A stretch of 64,000 nt of DNA from Chloroflexota bacterium (GTDB lineage: Bacteria > Chloroflexota > Anaerolineae > Anaerolineales > Anaerolineaceae). Where the stretch lies: positions 660,823 through 724,822 of the forward strand of contig SLTK01000007.1 of NCBI GenBank assembly GCA_004347695.1, in the 5' to 3' direction. Below, piece after piece: positions 8,061 to 14,685 of the stretch. Made by a program: the position numbers and the translations under genes. Position 1 is the stretch's first letter, and each line of letters begins with the position of its first letter. Below the pieces are notes generated by a model. That model saw only the letters and a list, made by a program, of their open reading frames with translations, ran no database searches and had not been told where the DNA came from.

Positions 8061-9482
8061 TTACAGAACTTCCACCTGCTCCAATTCGGGAACTGGCAAA
8101 GTCTTATTGCGCAGGTAGCGGGTGACAACCTTCTTGATAATTTCCGAGAAGGTTGGGTAGATAAAAATCAAATCCCCGAGACTCTGGATTGGAAGTTTCT
8201 GCTGAATTGCAAGTGTAAAGAACTGGATCCATTCACCAGCGTGAACACCAATGGCGTCCGCGCCAAGGAGAACATCATTTTCATCCATCACCACCTTGAG
8301 GAAACCCTCTGTCGCGCTTTCCGTAACAAAACGATCGATCGAACTGGTGTTCACCTGGGCAATATTGACTTTTTTGCCTTTTCTTCTGGCTTCGCTCTCG
8401 GTGAGTCCAACATGTCCGATTTCCGGGTCCATAAAAATAGCCCAGGGTACAACTGACAAATCATTCTTGACCTGATTGCCATTCAAAATATTCTCGACGG
8501 CTACCTCTGCTTGATAGGAGGCAATATGTGTAAACTTGGCCGGAGATGTCACATCGCCAATGGCATAAATATTGGGAACGGTCGTTTGCAGGAATTCATT
8601 GGTGCTTATCCCGCTGGCGGAATACGCGATCCCGACACGGTCGAGGTGTAAATTGGCAATATTCGGGTCGCGTCCTAATGCAGCAAAAATTTGTTCGGCA
8701 AAGACTTCGCGCTGAAACCCCTGGTGAGTGAGGACAATTTTGGTTTGCCCGCCTTCGGACAGGTGGTAGTCGGTAACCTCGGAATCGACGAGGATGCGAA
8801 TACCTTCACGTTTCAACACATTGATCGCCAGCGCCCCAACCTCTTCATCCACGAAATTGAGGATGCGCGGGAAACGTTCGATGATCGTGACTTCACTGCC
8901 AAACCGTGCCAAAGACTGGGCAATTTCCGCCGAAATCACCCCGCCGCCTAGAAAGGCGATGGAGCGCGGCAGCTTTCGCAACGCCCAAAAGTTATCATTG
9001 GTCACAAATTGGGGCATTTCACTGCCTGTTCGGGGGGCCGGCCGGGGCGAAGAACCCGTTGAAATAACCGTGTAATTGGATCGGATCTCGTCATTCCCAA
9101 TTTGGATCTCATTTCGGCTCAAGAACCGCGCCCCACTAGGATCGATATAGACATCGATGCCTAAATCCTGAAAATGAGCCGGCTGCTCGTTTTGATAAAC
9201 ACCCTGTACGACATTATCCACATGTTCCATGACCCGGGCAAAATCGAAATCGCCGGCGGAACTCAGTTTTGGCAGGCCATGAACGTCAGCCCGCTTCATG
9301 GCGTGGTAAAGCCTGGCGCTGCTTATCAACGTTTTGCTGGGCACACATCCCGCATGAGTGCATTCCCCGCCAATCTTATTTCTTTCAATCAGGGCAACCC
9401 TTGCTCCGTGACGCCTGGCTTTCAAGGCTGCTACCAACCCGCCCGAACCCGCCCCAATGACCGTAATATCGTATTCTTTCAT
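8061..9482 (-). CDS. Mercuric-reductase-like FAD/NAD(P) disulfide oxidoreductase
   Basis: 473 residues. The FAD site is VIGAGSGG at the N-terminus. The redox-active disulfide is GGECTHAGCVPSKTL (C-x4-C, residues ~39-53). A second GxGxxG (FLGGGVISAEIA) binds NAD(P)H, YAIGDV closes the FAD domain, and a dimerisation domain follows. The H-P-T-x-S-E dyad of dihydrolipoyl dehydrogenase is Y-P-T-F-S-E here. The N-terminal metal-binding domain and C-terminal Cys pair of true MerA are absent. Its oxidised substrate is therefore uncertain. Probably in one minus-strand unit with the APH-like gene upstream and nrtS downstream. Confidence 0.85.
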   Translation of the reverse strand: MKEYDITVIGAGSGGLVAALKARRHGARVALIERNKIGGECTHAGCVPSKTLISSARLYHAMKRADVHGLPKLSSAGDFDFARVMEHVDNVVQGVYQNEQPAHFQDLGIDVYIDPSGARFLSRNEIQIGNDEIRSNYTVISTGSSPRPAPRTGSEMPQFVTNDNFWALRKLPRSIAFLGGGVISAEIAQSLARFGSEVTIIERFPRILNFVDEEVGALAINVLKREGIRILVDSEVTDYHLSEGGQTKIVLTHQGFQREVFAEQIFAALGRDPNIANLHLDRVGIAYSASGISTNEFLQTTVPNIYAIGDVTSPAKFTHIASYQAEVAVENILNGNQVKNDLSVVPWAIFMDPEIGHVGLTESEARRKGKKVNIAQVNTSSIDRFVTESATEGFLKVVMDENDVLLGADAIGVHAGEWIQFFTLAIQQKLPIQSLGDLIFIYPTFSEIIKKVVTRYLRNKTLPVPELEQVEVL

Positions 9483-9533
9483 CTTGATGTCCTCTGTTTC
9501 TGTAATGAGTATCGATGAGATGCATTTCTCGGA

Positions 9534-10712
9534 TCAGCCAAGCGCATCGAAGGTGTTGACTGTTTGTGAGTCCAGAATATGGTTGGCTGCCACTTGCGCA
9601 GCTTGCTGAACGAGGGCGTGATCGCCGGGAAGCCCATCGTAAAGATAACCTTGCTGAAATAACCCGACTGTGCGGGCAAGGATTTCACTGCCAAAATGGA
9701 TGGCGCTTTCCATTACCCCCGTCACCCCCAATATCTTGTCGAAATCAGGTCCAAGGGCAAACCGGTAGGCGGTCAGAAATGATTCGAGAATGGTCCCGGC
9801 ATTTTTTGCGGCGCGTGGGGTACCCGCCCGATGGATATGCATCCACAGATGAGCGGCAAAATGACCGACGTCTTGCGATGGGCGGCCATAATGCGCCAAT
9901 TCCCAATCAATAACCCGCAGTCCGTGCTGTGAAACGATCACGGATGGAAGCCAGAGATCTCCCATGATGAGTGCTTTTCCCGGCTGCTGGAGAAGTTTTC
10001 CGTATTCAACTGCCGCCATTCCCAATTGTTCTGCATTAGGTAGATGAGCCCGCACGGCGTAATTGTGGATATTGCCATACAGCACTGCGAGCCGGGTTTG
10101 TTGGATATTCCGGTTGTTGAATTCCATAGCCAGTTGCGGGCGCTGCGCCGAGAGACGATGCAGCCTGCCGATGAATTTTCCCAACGATCTGCCAATATTT
10201 GCGGCTTCTGTAGTTGAGTGTGTTTCTTTGAGCCAGACTGCCAAATCGGGACACTGGCAGACATCCTCCATCACAAGCAGATGCTGCGACCGATTCAACA
10301 TGATGAAACGAGGGGGACGAACTTCCTCAGATCCGATGGTCGCTAATAAGCCGCCCGCGCTAAAACCTTCCAGTATTTTGGCTTCGATAAAGATACGATC
10401 GGGGTCCAGTTGTACCTCAGGTGAACTGGCTATATAAGGAGGAGCCCATTTCGCAATCAAGGAATAAGGAACCGAGTCAATGGTTCCATTCAAGCGCCAG
10501 ACAAAATTCAGCAGTCCGCCAGATAATTTCTGCGGGCTTCCGGTTATTTTAAATTCAGGAATCTGATCCAGCGTCACGCATAATCTATCCTCAGGTCTTT
10601 TGAAATGATTTTGGTATTCCTCACGTGCGCCATTCGCTGAGAATTTCCCGGCTACCAATCCTGTTACAGATTCAGGTTTTGTTTTGAAAGCTAAAAGTTT
10701 GGCATCCATCAT
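9534..10712 (-). CDS. APH-fold phosphotransferase-like protein with altered catalytic loop
   Basis: 392 residues. The aminoglycoside/methylthioribose-kinase fold is suggested by HLLVMEDV (hinge), the catalytic loop LIMGDLWLPSVIV and the metal loop VIDWELAHYG...DVG. In the family the catalytic loop reads H-G-D-x4-N. Here the His is Met and the Asn is Ser, although the Asp is kept, so kinase activity is doubtful or atypical. ATG 10712 follows AAGGA by five bases; ATG 10733 is an alternative without a ribosome site. It is 51 bases upstream of the flavoprotein gene. Confidence 0.7.
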   Translation of the reverse strand: MMDAKLLAFKTKPESVTGLVAGKFSANGAREEYQNHFKRPEDRLCVTLDQIPEFKITGSPQKLSGGLLNFVWRLNGTIDSVPYSLIAKWAPPYIASSPEVQLDPDRIFIEAKILEGFSAGGLLATIGSEEVRPPRFIMLNRSQHLLVMEDVCQCPDLAVWLKETHSTTEAANIGRSLGKFIGRLHRLSAQRPQLAMEFNNRNIQQTRLAVLYGNIHNYAVRAHLPNAEQLGMAAVEYGKLLQQPGKALIMGDLWLPSVIVSQHGLRVIDWELAHYGRPSQDVGHFAAHLWMHIHRAGTPRAAKNAGTILESFLTAYRFALGPDFDKILGVTGVMESAIHFGSEILARTVGLFQQGYLYDGLPGDHALVQQAAQVAANHILDSQTVNTFDALG

Positions 10713-10847
10713 CTGTTCCTTTTTTATATTCATGAGAGCTTAGACAAACCATGTGGGCAGATTCTTACCGGAGCTCATGAAATGTCGCTCAAAAGGACTG
10801 CCCGATTGACGAAAACGGACAAACTCAGGACGCGCTAATCAAAACAA

Positions 10848-10879
10848 AAGACGACTGAGGGCTACCTTTCAGTCGTCTT
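10848..10879 (-). terminator. Terminator after the sigma/anti-sigma pair
   Basis: AAGACGACTGA and TCAGTCGTCTT form a perfect 11-bp stem around a 10-base loop. Read on the minus strand it is followed by a T-rich tract (CTTTTGTTTTG). It lies 42 bases beyond the anti-sigma stop codon. Confidence 0.8.
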
Positions 10880-10920
10880 GTATTCTGCAGAGCGAGAAAT
10901 CAATATCGTTTCAGAACCGC

Positions 10921-11238
10921 CTAATCCGGCGAGGCTTGCAAAATTTGCATCAAAGCATCATATTCTTCGCGGCAATCGGGGCACATATCGAGATGGTGAT
11001 GGACCAATGGCAATAAACTCGCAGCATCTTCCCCGCGCAAAGCCATTTCAGCAAATTCGCCCAATAGACGGTGGACTTCGTCACATGAGAGTTCCACCTC
11101 CTGCGTTTTCTCGATCATCTTGAGCATTGCCTCCGTTCGAGATGGGGGGATTCCGGGCATACCCATCGACATGGGAGCATTATTTGGGATTTTGTGAGGG
11201 CGATCCCTCTTGAAAACTCGATTGATCCAATTCTTCAT
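10921..11238 (-). CDS. Zinc-finger anti-sigma factor
   Basis: 105 residues, with GGAG five bases before the ATG. The C-terminal part carries a ZAS-type metal site: VELSCDEVHRLL followed by HHHLDMCPDCREEY, an H-x3-C-x2-C arrangement. The first ~45 residues are basic and proline-rich. No membrane segment is visible, so this looks like a soluble anti-sigma factor. The gene starts 40 bases after the ECF sigma factor stop. It most likely binds and silences that sigma factor (inference from family and context). Confidence 0.8.
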   Translation of the reverse strand: MKNWINRVFKRDRPHKIPNNAPMSMGMPGIPPSRTEAMLKMIEKTQEVELSCDEVHRLLGEFAEMALRGEDAASLLPLVHHHLDMCPDCREEYDALMQILQASPD

Positions 11239-11278
11239 TTCATCTCCGAGAGCTAAGACGCGGCATAGCGATAATTTA

Positions 11279-11917
11279 TTACTCTTGTTCGAAAGTAGCC
11301 ATAATTTCGGCAGCAGAAAAACCCGCTTTTTCCAGGTGATTTTTCAATTTCAAGCGAGCATCGTGCAACAATTTGTAGAGTGCATTACGCTCGGTGCCCA
11401 TCCGGCGCGCTACTTCCTCCAGCTGCATCCCCCGCACCGCAACCGCCATCAAAGCCGTCCGCTGCTTTTCCGTAAGATTCATTTGCATCGCCTTGAAAAG
11501 CATGGCCATCATCTCTTTTTTTTCGACCGATGATTGAACTCCAGGGCTGAGATCCGGCATTTCTCGCGGTTCGTCATCGCTATCTTTTTCCGCGAAGAGT
11601 TCATCGAGGGAAACTTCGTGCCATTTCGCTCTGCGCAATTCAGTCAAGGCCACACGAACGGCAATGGTATAAACCCAGGTGGTAAACTGACTGCGGCCTT
11701 CAAACGTGTCCAGCCGCGCGGTCACCCGCATTACGGTTTCCTGAGTGACCTCCTCTGCCAGAGCGGAAAAGCGGGGATCGTCCGGAGACAGCCATTTCGA
11801 AAGCGCGTAAGGTAAACCGGCTTGAATCACGCGGCTCAGTTCCGCTACTGCTTCTTCGCGTTGCGGTCCGTCTGAATGGAGATCAGAAAGCCATTGTTCA
11901 TTCGTGCGTTTTGCCAT
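11279..11917 (-). CDS. ECF-type RNA polymerase sigma factor
   Basis: 212 residues from ATG 11917, preceded by GGAG with seven bases spacing; the frame is open further upstream but without a ribosome site. Region 2 is visible around EEVTQETVMRVTARLDTFEGRSQFTTWVY (split over ~20-residue blocks). A long acidic linker (FAEKDSDDEPREMPDLSPG) leads to region 4 with the helix-turn-helix MQLEEVARRMGTERNALYKLLHDAR. It redirects RNA polymerase and is probably held by the downstream zinc-finger anti-sigma factor. It is divergent from nnrE. Confidence 0.88.
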   Translation of the reverse strand: MAKRTNEQWLSDLHSDGPQREEAVAELSRVIQAGLPYALSKWLSPDDPRFSALAEEVTQETVMRVTARLDTFEGRSQFTTWVYTIAVRVALTELRRAKWHEVSLDELFAEKDSDDEPREMPDLSPGVQSSVEKKEMMAMLFKAMQMNLTEKQRTALMAVAVRGMQLEEVARRMGTERNALYKLLHDARLKLKNHLEKAGFSAAEIMATFEQE

Positions 11918-12051
11918 GGGTTGTCTCCGCTGTAGAACAGTATACTCGATATGTTTGTACGAAGAAAAGGCCGCCCCACAGGGTAAGACTTGCAAGAATC
12001 GTTGCATCTCACCGGGAAGAAACGCTTTATCCATTTATCGAGGAATGGTTT

Positions 12052-12750
12052 ATGAAAGTACCCGCTCTCACCACAGACCAAATGATGGAAGTCGATCGGT
12101 TGATGATCGAGGAGTACGGCATTGTTCTGATGCAAATGATGGAAAACGCCGGCAGCCACCTGGCAAGCCTTGCCATTCAATTAATGAAAGAATCATCGGC
12201 GAAGAAAAAGGCCGTGGTTTTATGCGGCGGTGGAAATAACGGCGGAGGAGGGATGGCAGCGGCCCGCCATTTGCATAATCGTGGGGTTGAATTAAAAATC
12301 GGGCTGGCCACAAAACCAGAAAACTTGAAGGAAATCCCCTCGCACCAATGGAATATCCTGCAAAAACTAAAGCTACAAGGAGCCGAAACGGCGGACCTGG
12401 CGAAGGCTGACCTGATCATCGATGCGTTGATCGGTTATGGCATCCGGGGCAACCCTCAAGGCAAGGCCGCTGAATGGATCCTGCGCGCCAACCATTCAGG
12501 TGCGCCGATTTTATCGCTGGATTTGCCATCCGGTCTGGACGCGACCAGCGGCCTGCCGGGCGAGCCCTGTATGCGGGCTACGGCGACCCTGACCCTGGCA
12601 TTGCCGAAAGAAGGATTGCTCAAAGAAGCGGCAAAAAGCTTTGTCGGCGATTTATACCTGGCGGATATCGGCGTTCCGCCAGAGTTGTATCGCAGGTTAG
12701 GCCTGCAAGTAGAGCCCATTTTTACACAGGCTACCATCGTCAAGTTATGA
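12052..12750 (+). CDS. nnrE: NAD(P)H-hydrate epimerase (YjeF N-terminal type)
   Basis: 232 residues from ATG 12052, with GAGGA upstream. It repairs damaged NAD(P)HX by interconverting the R and S epimers. Family blocks are present: TTDQMMEVDRLM at the N-terminus, LMQMMENAG, the phosphate-binding VLCGGGNNGGGG near residue 60, DLIIDALIGYGIRGNP and SLDLPSGLDATSG. The C-terminal dehydratase domain of two-domain YjeF proteins is absent, so a separate NnrD would have to be elsewhere. Divergent from the sigma factor gene, with 134 bases between the starts. Confidence 0.88.
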   Translation: MKVPALTTDQMMEVDRLMIEEYGIVLMQMMENAGSHLASLAIQLMKESSAKKKAVVLCGGGNNGGGGMAAARHLHNRGVELKIGLATKPENLKEIPSHQWNILQKLKLQGAETADLAKADLIIDALIGYGIRGNPQGKAAEWILRANHSGAPILSLDLPSGLDATSGLPGEPCMRATATLTLALPKEGLLKEAAKSFVGDLYLADIGVPPELYRRLGLQVEPIFTQATIVKL

Positions 12751-12778
12751 AGGGGCGGGCTGCGCCACCCCAGAGAAT

Positions 12779-12888
12779 GCCTCAAAAGAATAAATTTGTC
12801 ATTTATCCCACCATATATGCGGGATGGGGTGGAACCCATCCCATACAGGCGGGGCGGGTTTCCACGCCTGTCCGCTTTTGGGACGCAG
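12779..12888. mobile_element. MITE-like element, copy 2 (inverted orientation)
   Basis: Starts GCCTCAAAAGAATAAATTTGTC and ends CGCTTTTGGGACGCAG. It is the reverse complement of copy 1 (2223-2347) with scattered changes, sharing GGGATGGGGTGGAACCCATCCC and GGGCGGGTTTCCACGCC. The outer bases of the terminal repeats have decayed. Non-coding. Confidence 0.75.
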
Positions 12889-12925
12889 TATGACACTCTG
12901 TTCAAGTTTGCCACCCCGTTTTGAG

Positions 12926-12957
12926 AAAATGAGGCGCTCTTTGGGGCGCATTTTTTC
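12926..12957 (+). terminator. Possible terminator upstream of 13035
   Basis: AAAATGAGGCGC...GGGCGCATTTTTT can fold into an imperfect hairpin ending in T6. It lies past nnrE and the repeat element and before the promoter-like box at 12965. Confidence 0.45.
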
Positions 12958-12964
12958 ATTCTTA

Positions 12965-12980
12965 TGCCATAATTGCAGCG
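12965..12980 (+). promoter_or_regulatory. Extended -10 promoter-like box TGCCATAATTGCAGCG
   Basis: Identical over 16 bases to the box at 1440-1455. It lies 55 bases before the GGAGG-led start at 13035 and just after a possible terminator, a reasonable promoter position. Confidence 0.5.
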
Positions 12981-13034
12981 AATTAATCGTCCGTGCATTA
13001 AATGGTTGCCTGCTGGATTTTGGAGGGGTTCGAA

Positions 13035-13913
13035 ATGGCTTCAGAAAAAGTACGTAAACCCAGACCGTACTGGCATGTGGACGCTAAATGGATTACCGGC
13101 ATCCTGCTCTTATTCCTGTTGACCCTAACCATTCTGATCTTCATCCTGGTGCAGCTCACCGCACCGAAACAGGGAATTTCCTTCCTGACAACCATGCTTG
13201 CCAGTTCCTTCAGCTATGAATCCGGGGGATTGGATACACCCGATGATGTCGCCATTATGCGGGAGAAAATTGCCCAATCGCCCAACGGAGAATGGCAGCC
13301 TATTCCCGGGATGCAAATCGTCGTCCGGGCGGAGGATATCGCCGGTAAAACGCCGCGTGAAGCCCGCCTGTGGTTTTTCCGGCAATGGGCTGAGCCGCTG
13401 TATTATGACGGTCCGGAAGGGCTGGCCAACCTGATGACCGACCCGGATATGCAAAAAAGCGTCAAGGAAGGGATCGGCCCGCTGGATTTCATGAATGCCG
13501 GAACGCACAGTAAGCTGAAGATCGCGTTCGCCTTTTCCGGAGCGGTATCGCTGCTCTTTCTGGGTCTGCTGGTCGTTTTCAGTTATCGCTTCGGCCGGCT
13601 GGGCAGCCCGGGGTGCGTCATTTTTCTGACCGCTATCCCGGGTCTGGTTTTTATGCTGGGATTGCGCGGCTGGATCGAGCAGACGGCGCAAAACCCGACT
13701 GGCGGCGGCGAAGAAACCTTCATCACCCGGTATGCGCAACTGGCAGCGGATGTATTGCCTGATGTGGTTCGGCAGGCCATACAGACCTATACGATTCTGA
13801 TCTTTCTGGGGTTGGGCCTGATATTCCTCGCATTGATCGGCGCCATCTTTATTCGGGAACGGCCAGGGAAGGCACCGGCCAGCGCCAAAACAGAAACCGA
13901 CCTGCCCCAGTGA
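13035..13913 (+). CDS. Four-helix membrane protein, function unknown
   Basis: 292 residues from ATG 13035, with GGAGG eight bases upstream. Helix 1 spans ~residues 18-40 (ILLLFLLTLTILIFILVQ). A ~120-residue largely polar, probably external domain follows, containing PGMQIVVRAEDIAGKTPREA. Helices 2 and 3 lie at ~155-200, then a loop, and helix 4 at ~250-280 before a basic tail. I do not recognise a family. It precedes the small protein at 13976 by 62 bases and may share its transcript. Confidence 0.65.
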   Translation: MASEKVRKPRPYWHVDAKWITGILLLFLLTLTILIFILVQLTAPKQGISFLTTMLASSFSYESGGLDTPDDVAIMREKIAQSPNGEWQPIPGMQIVVRAEDIAGKTPREARLWFFRQWAEPLYYDGPEGLANLMTDPDMQKSVKEGIGPLDFMNAGTHSKLKIAFAFSGAVSLLFLGLLVVFSYRFGRLGSPGCVIFLTAIPGLVFMLGLRGWIEQTAQNPTGGGEETFITRYAQLAADVLPDVVRQAIQTYTILIFLGLGLIFLALIGAIFIRERPGKAPASAKTETDLPQ

Positions 13914-13975
13914 CGCGGCAGGGACGATCCTATAATCTTCCAGCATAAAGCCACATCAAAAAAGGAAAAAACACT

Positions 13976-14419
13976 ATGGCCAGCGTTTTGGATCAAATCA
14001 AGAAGTCCCTGGAAAATCGTGACGGAAAGTGGACTGAAAAGAAAGGTGTGTGGAGTTTTTCTACTACCGTAGCGGAGCGAAAAGCATTTCTCTCCAAAAA
14101 GAAATTAACCTACTCCTTGAAAGTACGAGTTGACGACAGCACAAAAGTGGTCAAATTTTCCGAGATGCTTATCGAAGCCGGATCCGGCCTTTCTACCGGC
14201 GGTGATTTCGATAGCGGCATGTCAACCGGCTTTGGCTTTAAGGCCGAAAGCTATAACACCTTTGGCGGCGCCCGTCAGGGTACCATCGAGGAGCAATCCA
14301 GCCTGTTCGGTAAAAACTATTCCTACCAATTCGACTTCAAGGAGATTCGGTTAATGGTGCAGGGTATCGCCGAGAAAGCCGGCTATACATTCGAGTATCA
14401 AGTTCTGCCCGTCAAATAA
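13976..14419 (+). CDS. Conserved-looking small soluble protein, function unknown
   Basis: 147 residues, with AAAAGGAAAAA upstream of the ATG. The sequence is Lys/Ser/Gly-rich. The middle (SGLSTGGDFDSGMSTGFGF) is glycine-rich and probably flexible; the ends look beta-rich. No signal peptide, membrane helix or known motif is visible. A strong terminator follows 27 bases after the stop, closing the unit before the purine promoter. Confidence 0.6.
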   Translation: MASVLDQIKKSLENRDGKWTEKKGVWSFSTTVAERKAFLSKKKLTYSLKVRVDDSTKVVKFSEMLIEAGSGLSTGGDFDSGMSTGFGFKAESYNTFGGARQGTIEEQSSLFGKNYSYQFDFKEIRLMVQGIAEKAGYTFEYQVLPVK

Positions 14420-14446
14420 TATATCTAAAAAGCGTGCCTCGAACTT

Positions 14447-14477
14447 AAGATGCCCTTTTCAGGGCATCTTTTTTTGT
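14447..14477 (+). terminator. Rho-independent terminator before the purine operon
   Basis: AAGATGCCCT and AGGGCATCTT form a 10-bp stem with loop TTTC, followed by a run of T. Confidence 0.9.
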
Positions 14478-14623
14478 CAGGGTGATGGCTGCCGGATATT
14501 TTTGTCCCCTTGCTTTTTTTTTGTCCCCAACCGTAACGGAGCGATTTATTCCGCAGACGAGTCGCCACCGCGAACAGTGACCCGTAACAATCAGAATCCT
14601 GACATTTTTCCCTGCTCGAGCTA

Positions 14624-14652
14624 TTGACCCGGCCTTCCCGCATCGCTATAAT
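14624..14652 (+). promoter_or_regulatory. Sigma-70-type promoter of the purine operon
   Basis: -35 TTGACC (14624-14629), 17-base spacer, -10 TATAAT (14647-14652). Predicted transcription start is near 14659, which leaves a short leader containing GAGGG before the GTG at 14686. No PurR-like operator or purine riboswitch fold is evident in the leader, which is too short for a riboswitch. Confidence 0.85.
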
Positions 14653-14685
14653 GATTTTTTATTCGATTTTTCCAGAGGGCAGATC

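Noticed and set aside
14653..14685. Purine riboswitch ahead of purL
   Set aside because: The predicted leader is only about 30 bases, too short for the aptamer.
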